A stretch of DNA of 32,683 nt from Phocaeicola sp. (GTDB taxonomy: Bacteria; Bacteroidota; Bacteroidia; Bacteroidales; Bacteroidaceae). Shown here in pieces: positions 6,661 through 14,789 of this stretch (positions within the stretch are counted from its first letter, which is position 1; every line of letters begins with the position of its first letter). The stretch covers positions 1-32,683 of the forward strand of contig JAHHQU010000027.1 of the NCBI GenBank assembly GCA_020026225.1, in the 5' to 3' direction. The position numbers and the translations under genes were made by a program. The notes under the pieces are model-generated. The model was not told the origin of the DNA. It did not search any database and was given only the letters and a program-made list of their open reading frames with translations.

Positions 6661-7908
6661 TCAAGACAACTTATGAATAATAATTCCCGAACGAAGCTTC
6701 GGTTCAAACCAGGTCGTCTTCGGAGGCATGATATTTCCCGTATCCGCAATATCCATAATCTGTTTCATCGATACCGGATACAAGGCCAAAGCCATCTTCA
6801 TTTCGCCACTGTCTACCCGCTTCTTGAGTTCTCCCAAGCCACGAATACCACCTACAAAATCAATGCGTTTATCCGAACGAAGATCTTTTATTCCTAATAT
6901 CTTATCCAGAATCAAGTTCGAAGAAATGGTAACATCCAATACCCCTATCGGATCCTTATCGTCATACGTACCCTCTTTAGCCGTCAGACTATACCATTTT
7001 CCATCCATATACAAGCCAAAGTTATGAATCACATCCGGCTTATAAATTTCAGTTCCCTTTTCTTCCACCACAAAGTTCGGAGTCAGTTTATCCAAGAACT
7101 GCTGAGGAGTCAGTCCATTCAAATCCCGGACTACACGATTATAGTCGATAACCGTCAACTGATTCGCTGGGAAACAAACCGCCATAAAGTAATTATATTC
7201 CTCGTCTCCTCGATGATTCGGGTTCTGCTTTGCTTTTTCAGCTCCGACCAAAGCTGCTGCTGCACTTCGATGATGTCCATCGGCAATATATAAGGCCGGA
7301 ATAGCCGCAAACGCCTTCGTTACGGTTTCAATATCCTCATCTTTGTCGATAATCCAAAACGTATGTCCAAATCCATCTTCAGGTGCAACAAAATCATAAA
7401 CGGGAGGTTCGGCCACATACTTTGCCACTACCGCATCAAGAACGGCATTATCCGGATAAGCCAAAAAGACGGGACCAATATTGGCATCACTCGCACGCAC
7501 ATGCTTCATACGGTCTTCCTCCTTGTCACGACGGGTCAACTCATGCTTCTTAATCACTCCATTCAAATAGTCTGGAACATAAGCACCCACTACCAAGCCA
7601 TATTGTGTCTTACCCTTCATGGTTTGAGCATAGATATAATACCGCTCCTTTTCATCCTGAACGAGCCATCCCTTGTCCTGAAACTTCTGGAAATTCTCCG
7701 CAGCTTTCTGATAGACTCTCGGGTCATGGTCGTCAGTACCTTCAGGAAAATCTATTTCCGGTTTAATGATATGATATAGAGACTTTTCATTTCCACACGC
7801 CTTCTTCCTCGCCTCATCCGAACTCAACACATCATAAGGAAGAGAAGCCACCTGTTCAACTAAATCCTGAGGAGGACGTATGCCTTTAAAAGGTTTTACA
7901 ACTGCCAT
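6661..7908 (-). CDS. DUF1015 family protein, last gene of the serine cluster
   Basis: I choose the ATG at 7908 (415 residues, MAVVKPFKGIRP) because the family begins this way; the frame stays open to 7959, but that would run through the hairpin at 7932-7973. Conserved family blocks are PFKGIRPPQDL near the N-terminus, YDVLSSDEAR, KKHELTRRDKEEDRMKHVRA (about 120-139) and ADGHHRSAAA (209-218). The DGHHR motif recalls the ParB/Srx-like superfamily, which includes the free serine kinase SerK. That likeness, and the position after serC and serA, suggest a link to serine or phosphoserine metabolism, but this is inference; the family has no biochemical role I can cite with certainty. It ends at an intrinsic terminator. 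Confidence 0.88.
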   Translation of the reverse strand: MAVVKPFKGIRPPQDLVEQVASLPYDVLSSDEARKKACGNEKSLYHIIKPEIDFPEGTDDHDPRVYQKAAENFQKFQDKGWLVQDEKERYYIYAQTMKGKTQYGLVVGAYVPDYLNGVIKKHELTRRDKEEDRMKHVRASDANIGPVFLAYPDNAVLDAVVAKYVAEPPVYDFVAPEDGFGHTFWIIDKDEDIETVTKAFAAIPALYIADGHHRSAAAALVGAEKAKQNPNHRGDEEYNYFMAVCFPANQLTVIDYNRVVRDLNGLTPQQFLDKLTPNFVVEEKGTEIYKPDVIHNFGLYMDGKWYSLTAKEGTYDDKDPIGVLDVTISSNLILDKILGIKDLRSDKRIDFVGGIRGLGELKKRVDSGEMKMALALYPVSMKQIMDIADTGNIMPPKTTWFEPKLRSGIIIHKLS

Positions 7909-7931
7909 AGACTGAAAATTTAAGTAAGGAA

Positions 7932-7973
7932 GAATATCCGTAAGAAGTCCAAAATCCACTCCTACGGATATTC
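7932..7973 (-). other. Hairpin between serA and DUF1015
   Basis: An 11-bp perfect stem GAATATCCGTA (7932-7942) / TACGGATATTC (7963-7973) with a 20-base loop lies between the serA stop and the DUF1015 start. No T tract follows, so it may be a processing or stability element rather than a terminator. Confidence 0.6.
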
Positions 7974-8036
7974 TTTAAAAAGTTATTTTTATGACGATGA
8001 CGAAACCATCATCTACCACACTTTTCCATCAAGCCA

Positions 8037-8957
8037 TCATTTATTCAAGCGGAATTTTTCACAACCCTCTTTCAAGTAGCCCACTATCTGACGTGCAGCG
8101 GCAATACCTGCATTGATATTCGCTTCCGAAGTTTGAGCACCCATCTTCTTAGGAGTTGAGAAATACCGACCCGGATAGTTATGTACAAATTCATCATGAT
8201 AATTCGGCTTGATGTCCGTAACATACCGAAGATCCAAACGGTCATTCAACAAGCGGAGCAAATCCATTTCATTCACCACCTCTTTTCGTGCCGTATTCAC
8301 CAGCAATCCATTTCTTGGCATCAAGTTCACCAAGTCATAGTTGACCGATTCCTTCGTCTCTGAGGTCATCGGCAAATGTAAAGAAACAATCTGGCAAGTT
8401 TTATAAAGGTCCTCCACCTTCTCTATCGGATGCACACCATCCGCTTCCATGACTTCTTTCGAACAATAAGCATCATAAGCATAGATATCCATTCCAAACC
8501 CTTTTGCTATACGAGCCACATTACGGCCCACATTTCCATAGGCATGAATACCCAACTTTCTTCCTTTCAATTCGATGCCCGGCTTTCCGTCATAGAAATT
8601 ACGTACGGCCATAATCATCAAGCCGAAAGCCAGTTCAGAAACCGCATTCGAATTCTGTCCCGGCGTATTCATTACACAAACATTATGAGCAGTAGCTTCA
8701 TCGAGATCAATGTTATCATAACCAGCACCTGCACGTACCACAATCTTTAGTTGTTTAGCGGCATCAAAGACATCCTTATCTACAATATCGCTACGAACAA
8801 TTAAAGCATCAACATCAGCCACAGCCTCTAAAAGCTGCTGTTTCTCCGTATATCTTTCCAGCAAAGCGAGTTCATAACCTGCAGCTTCACATTCTTGACG
8901 TATACCTTCGATTGCAACCATTGCAAACGGTTTCACTGTTGCGATTAATACCTTCAT
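8037..8957 (-). CDS. serA: D-3-phosphoglycerate dehydrogenase, short form
   Basis: This NAD-dependent enzyme oxidises 3-phosphoglycerate to 3-phosphohydroxypyruvate, the first step of serine synthesis. At 306 residues it is the short form with no C-terminal ACT (serine-sensing) domain. The dinucleotide-binding loop is LGIHAYGNVGRNVA (135-148). NTARKEVVNE (221-230) carries the catalytic Arg224, and the early motif VVRAGAGYDNID (73-84) is intact. At the position of the usual catalytic His (TPHIG...T) it reads PKKMGAQTSEA, with Lys271. The same His-to-Lys change is, as I recall, described for the related Entamoeba enzyme. It sits after serC, separated by a hairpin, and before the DUF1015 gene. 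The missing ACT domain argues against direct serine feedback. Confidence 0.93.
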   Translation of the reverse strand: MKVLIATVKPFAMVAIEGIRQECEAAGYELALLERYTEKQQLLEAVADVDALIVRSDIVDKDVFDAAKQLKIVVRAGAGYDNIDLDEATAHNVCVMNTPGQNSNAVSELAFGLMIMAVRNFYDGKPGIELKGRKLGIHAYGNVGRNVARIAKGFGMDIYAYDAYCSKEVMEADGVHPIEKVEDLYKTCQIVSLHLPMTSETKESVNYDLVNLMPRNGLLVNTARKEVVNEMDLLRLLNDRLDLRYVTDIKPNYHDEFVHNYPGRYFSTPKKMGAQTSEANINAGIAAARQIVGYLKEGCEKFRLNK

Positions 8958-8980
8958 AATTCTGTGTTTTTAATAAAAGA

Positions 8981-9012
8981 AAAAGGAGGCAACTCAAGTA
9001 CAGGTTGCCTCC
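8981..9012 (-). terminator. Intercistronic terminator-like hairpin between serC and serA
   Basis: A 9-bp perfect stem GGAGGCAAC (8985-8993) / GTTGCCTCC (9004-9012) with a 10-base loop is followed on the minus strand by TTTTTCTTTT. It looks like an intrinsic terminator, so only part of the serC transcript may continue into serA. Confidence 0.7.
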
Positions 9013-9037
9013 CATACTTTAAGGTTAATGTTCTATT

Positions 9038-10105
9038 TTAGTGCATTTTCTCAAATTCCTGCATACAGTCGACCAATGCCTGAACGCTTTCCAACGGCAT
9101 TGCGTTATAGCATGATGCACGGAAGCCACCCACAGAGCGGTGTCCCTTAATGCCCACCATACCTCGTTCTGTAGCGAACTTCAAGAAGTCAGCTTCTAAC
9201 TCTTTGTATTCATCCGCCATTACAAAACAAATATTCATTCGTGAACGGTCTTCTTTCTTGGCTGTACCACGGAATAGTTTATTTCGGTCAATTTCTCCAT
9301 AAAGCAAATCGGCACGCTGCTGTGCACGACGGTTCATCTCTTCAACACCACCCTGTGCTTTAAGCCAGCGCAAAGTCTGCAATGCAGCATAAATAGGCAC
9401 AACAGGAGGAGTATTGAACATAGAACCCTTATCCACGTGCGTCTGATAGTTCAACATGGTAGGAATATAACGGGAAACCTTTCCCAAGGCCTCATTCTTC
9501 ACGATTACGAAAGTGACACCTGCAGGAGCCAAATTCTTCTGAGCACCTCCATAGATACAAATGTATTTAGAGACATCAATCGGACGAGAGAAAATATCAG
9601 AAGACATATCTCCTACCAAAGGAACATTCACCTCGGGATCTGTCCGCCATTCGGTACCATAAATCGTATTGTTAGTCGTAATATGGAAATAATCCACATC
9701 GGAAGGAACTTCAAAATCCTTTGGAATATAGGTAAATCCATCCTTTTCAGAAGAAGCTACCTCTACTACTTCACCGAATCCCTTCGCTTCTTTAATAGCC
9801 TTTTTGGCCCATGTACCTGTATTAATATAAGCAGCCTTCTTCTCCAAGAAGTTATAAGGAACCATACAAAATTCCATGCTGGCACCGCCGCCTAAGAACA
9901 AGACTGAATACCCTTCTGGTATATGCAGAAGTTCCTTGAAAAGAGCGACAGCTTCATCTACCACCGGCTGAAAGTCTTTTGCACGGTGACTGATTTCCAT
10001 CAAAGAAAGCCCCGAACCATTAAAATCAAGGATTGCTTGTGCCGTATTTTCGATCACTTCGCGAGGCAGAATTGAAGGTCCCGCATTAAAATTATGTTTT
10101 TTCAT
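9038..10105 (-). CDS. serC: Phosphoserine aminotransferase
   Basis: A PLP-dependent class V aminotransferase that converts 3-phosphohydroxypyruvate and glutamate to phosphoserine and 2-oxoglutarate; SerC also serves pyridoxal phosphate synthesis in some bacteria. The 355-residue length is typical. Signature blocks are HNFNAGPSILP (4-14), SLMEISHR (34-41), LGGGASMEF (71-79), TNNTIYGTEW (144-153) and YGGAQKNLAPAG (185-196), with the PLP lysine at 190. The C-terminal KGHRSVGGFRASCYNAMPL segment holds the phosphate-binding residues. It is the first gene of the ser cluster; the ATG at 10105 gives the standard MKKHNFNAGP start. No strong promoter element is clear, though TAAATTCG lies about 40 bases upstream. 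Confidence 0.96.
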   Translation of the reverse strand: MKKHNFNAGPSILPREVIENTAQAILDFNGSGLSLMEISHRAKDFQPVVDEAVALFKELLHIPEGYSVLFLGGGASMEFCMVPYNFLEKKAAYINTGTWAKKAIKEAKGFGEVVEVASSEKDGFTYIPKDFEVPSDVDYFHITTNNTIYGTEWRTDPEVNVPLVGDMSSDIFSRPIDVSKYICIYGGAQKNLAPAGVTFVIVKNEALGKVSRYIPTMLNYQTHVDKGSMFNTPPVVPIYAALQTLRWLKAQGGVEEMNRRAQQRADLLYGEIDRNKLFRGTAKKEDRSRMNICFVMADEYKELEADFLKFATERGMVGIKGHRSVGGFRASCYNAMPLESVQALVDCMQEFEKMH

Positions 10106-10193
10106 TTGGTAGTTGATTTTAATTTGACATCTAGTTCATTATCACACTTGCGAATTTAACAAAAGCTTCGAGATATTCCAAACTATTTGCAAT

Positions 10194-10283
10194 AAAAAAA
10201 GGCCATAAACCTGATTTATCTTTCTTTTTTCTCTAAAAGAAATGAATTACATATCATTATGACACATAATTATCAGGTTATGG
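10194..10283 (-). terminator. Long-loop terminator after the helicase gene
   Basis: CCATAAACCTGAT (10203-10215) pairs with ATCAGGTTATGG (10272-10283) with one bulged base, and on the minus strand the arm is followed by seven T (10200-10194). The 56-base loop is unusually long. The element lies about 80 bases past the helicase stop. Confidence 0.6.
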
Positions 10284-10359
10284 TTTTTTATGCTTTTTTT
10301 CGAACCATAACAATAGAAACAGCTGAATGTTCTATGTCCTAACAGCTATCACAAAGTTA

Positions 10360-11676
10360 TTATTTTGCCAATTCCATCAAAGCTTTTACCCCCTTAATCT
10401 TTTCATTCTGTAAGAGTTTTAACGTTTGTTTAGCCTTCTTACGAGACACAGCTGCAAAAGCATAATGATCCTTTACATCTACACGTCCAACCTCTTCCTT
10501 ATTGAGTCCGCCCTTCTTGAAAAGGAAGCCTACAATATCAATCTTATTAATCTTGTCCTTTTTCCCCTTACCAATATACAAAGTGACAAACTTAGGCAAG
10601 GCAGGCTTTGGAGTCTCTTCAGGAAGTGAGAATTCATCGAGTTCCTGACTGATATAAGCAGGAATTACCTCTTCTGAATGCAAGATAATATATGCATTTC
10701 CATCGGCATCCCAGCGAGCCGTACGTCCATTACGATGGATGAATCCATCTTCTGCAACCGGAAGGTGATAATGCACCACATGCTGAACACCTGTTATATC
10801 CAACCCACGGGCCGCCAAATCAGTTGACACAAGCACAGAACAACTTCCATTACGAAATTTATACAAAGCACGTTCACGGTCATCCTGCTCCATTCCGCCA
10901 TGAAAGACTTCACAACATACCTTTTGAGAACGTAAGAACTTACCCACACGGTCCACGCTTTCCCGATGATTGCAGAACACCAGTGTAGATTCCTCACCAA
11001 AACAACAAACCAACTTATATAGTGTTTCCAGCTTATCTTTTATCGGCGACATCACCTTGTACAAATGCAGACGACTGCCCGCATTCTCTTCACCCTCCAA
11101 GAAATTCAATTTTACGGTTCGATTCAATCCGGTGAATTGTGGTATTTCATCCGCATCCGTAGCTGACAGCAAGAAACGGCGGTTCAAAGCCGGCAATTTA
11201 CTGATGACCTCATTCATCTCATCTTGGAAACCAAACTCCAAGCTCTTGTCAAATTCATCGATCACCAGAAGCTTCACCGTAGAAGCATCAAAATTCCGCT
11301 TTTCAAGATGGTCGTTCATACGCCCCGGCGTACCAATGATAACAGACGGACGAATGCTCTTCATCGTGCGATGTTCTTCCATAGCCGGACGCCCTCCATA
11401 ACAACTCATCACATTAAAATCTGTCTTCATCGACTTGAACACTTGCTCAATCTGGAGTGCCAGTTCACGCGAGGGAACAAGGACTACTGCTTGGACCCCA
11501 TCAATTTCCTTCTTCAAAGAAGAAAGTACGGGCAAAAGATAAGCCAACGTCTTTCCCGAACCCGTAGGAGACAGAAGAATCAAATCACTTCCTTCTTTAT
11601 AAGCCTCAATGGCCGCTTGCTGCATGGCATTCAATGCCTCAATCTTCAAATTCGCTAGTATAGTCTGGATATTCAT
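10360..11676 (-). CDS. DEAD-box RNA helicase with DbpA-type RNA-binding domain
   Basis: The 438-residue protein is an ATP-dependent RNA helicase. RecA domain 1 holds motif I SPTGSGKT (36-43), PSREL (68-72), TPGR (116-119), motif II as DEFD (140-143) instead of DEAD, and SAT (171-173). RecA domain 2 holds LVFCNHRES, VSTDLAARGLDI and motif VI HRNGRTAR. The C-terminal 75 residues (FVTLYIGKGKKDKINKIDIV, then VGRVDVKDHYAFAAV) match the DbpA RNA-binding domain (PF03880), which in E. coli DbpA binds 23S rRNA hairpin 92. A role in large-subunit ribosome assembly is therefore likely. The gene is monocistronic, with a promoter element at 11711-11718. Confidence 0.93.
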   Translation of the reverse strand: MNIQTILANLKIEALNAMQQAAIEAYKEGSDLILLSPTGSGKTLAYLLPVLSSLKKEIDGVQAVVLVPSRELALQIEQVFKSMKTDFNVMSCYGGRPAMEEHRTMKSIRPSVIIGTPGRMNDHLEKRNFDASTVKLLVIDEFDKSLEFGFQDEMNEVISKLPALNRRFLLSATDADEIPQFTGLNRTVKLNFLEGEENAGSRLHLYKVMSPIKDKLETLYKLVCCFGEESTLVFCNHRESVDRVGKFLRSQKVCCEVFHGGMEQDDRERALYKFRNGSCSVLVSTDLAARGLDITGVQHVVHYHLPVAEDGFIHRNGRTARWDADGNAYIILHSEEVIPAYISQELDEFSLPEETPKPALPKFVTLYIGKGKKDKINKIDIVGFLFKKGGLNKEEVGRVDVKDHYAFAAVSRKKAKQTLKLLQNEKIKGVKALMELAK

Positions 11677-11710
11677 AAAAACAATGCGTTATCGGTTTCT
11701 TTTACTTAAG

Positions 11711-11718
11711 CAAAAATA
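11711..11718 (-). promoter_or_regulatory. -7 element for the helicase gene
   Basis: The minus strand reads TATTTTTG, matching TAnnTTTG, 34 bases before the ATG at 11676. Confidence 0.5.
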
Positions 11719-11857
11719 CAAAAATCATCAAGAAATTCGAGCTAATTGTTTAAAAGATTGCTTGAAAGTCCTCCTTTCCTCCCTTTTGTATTCCCATATC
11801 CAACGGTACACTTTCACACTTTCTCAGTTCTTTACCTTTAGGCTTCATCCGAAAGAC

Positions 11858-11888
11858 TTGGCTGTTCGATAAAAAATTACGAACTTTG
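11858..11888 (+). promoter_or_regulatory. Promoter of the 55-residue gene
   Basis: TTGG at 11858-11861 and GAACTTTG at 11881-11888 are 19 bases apart, as expected for the Bacteroides -33 and -7 elements. The -7 lacks the leading TA. The ATG follows 20 bases later. Confidence 0.45.
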
Positions 11889-11908
11889 CAAGGTAAAAAA
11901 GAAACGAT

Positions 11909-12076
11909 ATGGCAGACAATTACATAGAAAAAAGAAACGAGCAATATGCGAGTCAAAAAGCAGCATGGATGAACAAAAGCAGTTTCGCACGGAAAAGAGC
12001 CATGGAACGCATGAAGAAACGTAATGAAGCCAACGAAGCAAAAATGAAAGAAGAAAAACAAAAAGCGGCTGAATGA
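11909..12076 (+). CDS. Small highly charged protein, 55 residues
   Basis: An ATG at 11909 opens a clean frame of 55 codons ending in TGA. The product begins MADNYIEKRNEQYASQK and ends EEKQKAAE. It is rich in Lys, Arg, Glu and Ala, has no hydrophobic segment, and from residue about 8 can form one long amphipathic or coiled-coil helix, with a single Trp at residue 20. Lys and Arg outnumber Glu and Asp, so it is mildly basic and could bind nucleic acid or ribosomes. I do not recognise a family with confidence. A plausible promoter lies just upstream, and the gene ends only 14 bases before the convergent pabC stop. The clean start, good promoter spacing and non-random composition make it a likely real gene. 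Confidence 0.7.
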   Translation: MADNYIEKRNEQYASQKAAWMNKSSFARKRAMERMKKRNEANEAKMKEEKQKAAE

Positions 12077-12089
12077 CCTCACTTTCATT

Positions 12090-12737
12090 CTACGGCTGCA
12101 CGGAGAGCAAACCGATGATATTGGCAGTGTCGAACTCAATTCTTCCAAAAGGAATCATCGCATTGAAAAGACGAATTTTTTGAAAGTGAGACAAATCACT
12201 CACTTGAATATCAAGTTCTTGAATTTTCCGTTCATCCAACAATCGCTGACGTCTGGTTCCTTTCAGCAACGGTTGTTTCGGTGTATACCAGACCTCCCCG
12301 TCGCACAAAGCGACATTTGCAATGGAGGTATCTGTTATCAGATTCTTTCGTACAATCAAGACGTCATCGGCATTTCCACGCTCGGCAAACAAACGGCTCA
12401 ACGGAGAACGATCGGTCCATTTGTATGAATAGTCAATGTCATCATCTACTACCAACTGCAAACTATTCACTTCTCGCAATTGATACGGGAAATATTCCAC
12501 GAACTTTATCTCCTTCCCATATACCACTCTGCAACGTGTACAGATTTCATATTTCTCAGGATGAATCCACGCTTCCAAGCGAAGGTCTTCCGTCACATCG
12601 TTCCAGAAAAACTTTCTCGTCCGATTCATCCGTTCATTATGATATGACAAATTAAGAGCCTTTCCCTGCTCCACACAAATGGTTTCCACAAACTCAGCAG
12701 GTAACGATTTTCGAGATTCATCAATAAATGGGTACAT
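12090..12737 (-). CDS. pabC: Class IV aminotransferase-fold protein, probable aminodeoxychorismate lyase
   Basis: The 215-residue protein belongs to the class IV PLP fold. The likely PLP lysine is Lys106 in DYSYKWTDRS. The family signature ITDTSIANVALCDGEVWYTP (134-153) is followed by PLLKGTRRQRLLDE (156-169). PabC removes pyruvate from 4-amino-4-deoxychorismate to give p-aminobenzoate for folate. Assignment as PabC rather than another class IV enzyme rests on its 17-base overlap with pabB, whose last codons (GTG TAT GTA CCC) contain this start codon in another frame. It is somewhat shorter than E. coli PabC. It ends 14 bases from the convergent 55-codon gene, with no obvious terminator between them. 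Confidence 0.85.
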   Translation of the reverse strand: MYPFIDESRKSLPAEFVETICVEQGKALNLSYHNERMNRTRKFFWNDVTEDLRLEAWIHPEKYEICTRCRVVYGKEIKFVEYFPYQLREVNSLQLVVDDDIDYSYKWTDRSPLSRLFAERGNADDVLIVRKNLITDTSIANVALCDGEVWYTPKQPLLKGTRRQRLLDERKIQELDIQVSDLSHFQKIRLFNAMIPFGRIEFDTANIIGLLSVQP

Positions 12738-13725
12738 ACACTTTCTCCTTCATTTCATTATATTCATTTTCCACCTTACTCTTAAAGGTAATGCCTCCAC
12801 CGCTCTTAAACACCATCTTCCCATCAGCATCCTGCTCCAAGAAACGAATCAAGACAGCACTGTCCAGATCTTTTCCATCAAAAAATCCCATAATACCTGT
12901 ATAATATCCCCTGTCATACGTTTCTGCTTCACGAATAATCTCTACCGTCTTCTTCTTCGGAGCTCCCGTAATACTCCCTGCAGGCAACAACCGAAAGAAC
13001 AGGTCACCCAACGTATCGGCATAATCTTCAGGCAAACAGCCGCTGATTTCAGAGCTCATCTGCCAAAGTGGTCCACAATTAGTCTCAATCTTGTCAAGAT
13101 ACTGATAACGAGTTACTGTTACCTCCGACGCCACCTGACTCAAATCATTTCGAATCAAATCGGTAATTGTAGCATGTTCCGCTGACTCTTTTTCATCCGC
13201 CAGCAATTTCTCGGCTGAACCAGGAGAAGAAGCGTCTGCCGTACCCTTCATCGGATGTGAAAAAATCATCCCTCCTTCAATGCGAACAAAGATTTCGGGA
13301 GAGAACACCACAAAACAGTCCTTTACCCACAACTTATAACGAGCGTGTGCATATTCAAAGACCTGACGTAATGATAAATCGGTATCCACCGGTGTCGCAC
13401 ATGTTAAATTGGTAAGAAAAGAATTCCCCCGATGCAGATTCTGATGCACGATTTCAAAGGAGCGTTGATAAGTTTCAAAAGGCTGCGGATTCGGTTTCCA
13501 AGTAAATTTCTGAGGAACAGGAACCGTTTTTTTCTCAGCGGCAGAAACATTCGTAGCTTTTGGAAATACATACAACAATTCATCAGTAGGAATTGCTGAA
13601 GGCTCTTCCACTATACAATGAGATTCATCAAAATCTATGAGAAAAAAGAAAGGACGATGCAAAGTACCTAAGGTATTCATCCGCATTCTAGCCTCTTCCT
13701 TAGTAAGTATGTTCAGTTTAGTCAT
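12721..13725 (-). CDS. pabB: Aminodeoxychorismate synthase component I
   Basis: A chorismate-binding enzyme of 334 residues from the ATG at 13725 (MTKLNILTKEEARMRMN); the frame is open to 13830, but the extra residues look non-coding and would cross the promoter element. It aminates chorismate to 4-amino-4-deoxychorismate using ammonia from a PabA glutaminase, which is not present in this window. Visible blocks are NSFLTNLT (101-108), HPMKGTADA (157-165), TDLIRNDLSQVA (188-199) and GSITGAPKKKTVEIIREAE, then GYYTGIMGF and SGGGITFKS. The Lys of MKGT (Lys160) matches the PIKGT lysine that distinguishes PabB from anthranilate synthase TrpE (PIAGT). It is translationally coupled to pabC. Confidence 0.93.
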   Translation of the reverse strand: MTKLNILTKEEARMRMNTLGTLHRPFFFLIDFDESHCIVEEPSAIPTDELLYVFPKATNVSAAEKKTVPVPQKFTWKPNPQPFETYQRSFEIVHQNLHRGNSFLTNLTCATPVDTDLSLRQVFEYAHARYKLWVKDCFVVFSPEIFVRIEGGMIFSHPMKGTADASSPGSAEKLLADEKESAEHATITDLIRNDLSQVASEVTVTRYQYLDKIETNCGPLWQMSSEISGCLPEDYADTLGDLFFRLLPAGSITGAPKKKTVEIIREAETYDRGYYTGIMGFFDGKDLDSAVLIRFLEQDADGKMVFKSGGGITFKSKVENEYNEMKEKVYVPIY

Positions 13726-13765
13726 GAATATCAAAATTTTTAAAGACCTGCTACCAGTTCTTCTG

Positions 13766-13773
13766 CAAAGGTA
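13766..13773 (-). promoter_or_regulatory. -7 element for pabBC
   Basis: The minus strand reads TACCTTTG followed by CA, an exact TAnnTTTG match about 40 bases before the ATG at 13725. It supports that start over the longer frame. Confidence 0.6.
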
Positions 13774-13921
13774 GAACTTTCTCACACAAGAACTAAAATA
13801 ATCCGATAAAGAAAACGCTTTCCACCCCAAAAAGCAAGAACGAAGGTAGTTGTTTCATTCACGAGCCTTATCTGATAAGACAGGAACTCCCCTAAAACAA
13901 CCTGTTTTTTGCATGAAGGAT

Positions 13922-13975
13922 AAAAAAAGAGGTATCAAGACATTACCGTTCGAAACAGCAATGCTCAACACCTCT
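13922..13975 (-). terminator. Minus-strand intrinsic terminator
   Basis: AGAGGTATCAAG with ATT (13928-13944) pairs with AATGCTCAACACCTCT (13960-13975) through about 16 pairs including wobbles and one bulge. On the minus strand it is followed by seven T. It lies about 400 bases beyond the DUF2023 stop, which is far for that gene. Confidence 0.6.
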
Positions 13976-14074
13976 GAGAAGGAACCAAATATAAAATTTT
14001 CTTATTCTTAGGTTATATAGGTATGCATAAGTATCAATGCCAGATCCTCATGCAAAATTGATGTCTGTTTTACA

Positions 14075-14290
14075 TTAATAAGACCTAGATAAAAAGATAG
14101 CAGAGATTGGGGTACTCTTTTTATAAAAATCCAAACGGATGACTTCAAAAAACTCTCTACATCTCCTTCCGACGTATTCCTGAGAAAATACTTTTAGAAC
14201 CCATTCAATCATCCGTTCAATATACGTTTCTATTCGGTTACAAGGCTTTAAGATGAAGTTTCCCGTCGACAACGGCAGGACGCAACCCAC
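14075..14290 (-). other. Unrecognised weak ORF, 71 codons
   Basis: A minus-strand frame from a GTG at 14290 to a stop at 14075. The product has a plausible soluble composition in its middle (RIETYIERMIEWVLKVFSQ, then VGRRCREFFEVIRLDFYKK), but the ends look random. I recognise no family. The terminator at 13922-13975 would serve a transcript from here, which is the only contextual support. It could be a small gene, the remnant of a larger one, or chance. Confidence 0.2.
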
Positions 14291-14378
14291 TCTTAACAGG
14301 GCCTCAACACAGTGAACTCCTTGTAATCCAATCTATTTTTCTGTTGAAGGTAAATAGCAATGATTAAGTATCTGTCAC

Positions 14379-14747
14379 TTAATTCTTCATATCGCACAAG
14401 TTACGGGACTTACGGTCGCAATACCGTTTGCACTGTCCACATATATCGTAACCCAACATCGCACCTAAAATAAAGTCTTCTTCCGGAGTAAGCTGGTTTA
14501 GCGGGCGCGTAACCATCATACGGATAGCCTCAATACATTCTTCGCGACCGAAGAACAGATTGATTCGTTCGCTGTCCACCTGCTGAATCACAAAATTGAT
14601 GCGCTGGCTCTGCAAGCGTTTAACAGCAATTTCTTGATATTTCTTATTGGTGGTATACAATACCATCTGACGAACGCCTTTTTTGAACTCATAGATATGG
14701 TTCAAAAAGACCTTCATATCTGCAGGATTTATAGCGGTAGTTGACAT
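14379..14747 (-). CDS. DUF2023 family protein, flavodoxin partner
   Basis: This 122-residue protein matches DUF2023 (PF09633), a small family typically encoded beside flavodoxin in Bacteroidota. The N-terminal two thirds is a compact alpha/beta domain (MKVFLNHIYEFKKGVRQMVLYTT, then QRINFVIQQVDSERINLFFG). The C-terminus has four cysteines in CGQCKRYCDRKSRNLC, a spacing that could bind a metal or an iron-sulfur cluster. It lies 102 bases downstream of flavodoxin on the same strand, with a hairpin between. A role in electron transfer with flavodoxin is an inference from this pairing; no biochemical function is known to me. Confidence 0.88.
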   Translation of the reverse strand: MSTTAINPADMKVFLNHIYEFKKGVRQMVLYTTNKKYQEIAVKRLQSQRINFVIQQVDSERINLFFGREECIEAIRMMVTRPLNQLTPEEDFILGAMLGYDICGQCKRYCDRKSRNLCDMKN

Positions 14748-14789
14748 AGGTATGTGTTTTATTCAGCGTTAATTAAAATTGTTTTATGA

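Larger units (their letters stand above)
13774..14378. other. Intergenic stretch between pabB and DUF2023
   Basis: About 600 bases without a recognised gene. It holds the terminator at 13922-13975 and one weak minus-strand ORF at 14075-14290. The rest shows no clear coding or repeat structure. Confidence 0.5.

Noticed and set aside
7909..7959. Upstream start for the DUF1015 gene
   Set aside because: The extra 17 residues cross a perfect hairpin, and the family starts at MAVVKPFKG.
13726..13830. Upstream extension of pabB
   Set aside because: The extra residues look non-coding, and an exact promoter -7 element lies inside the segment.
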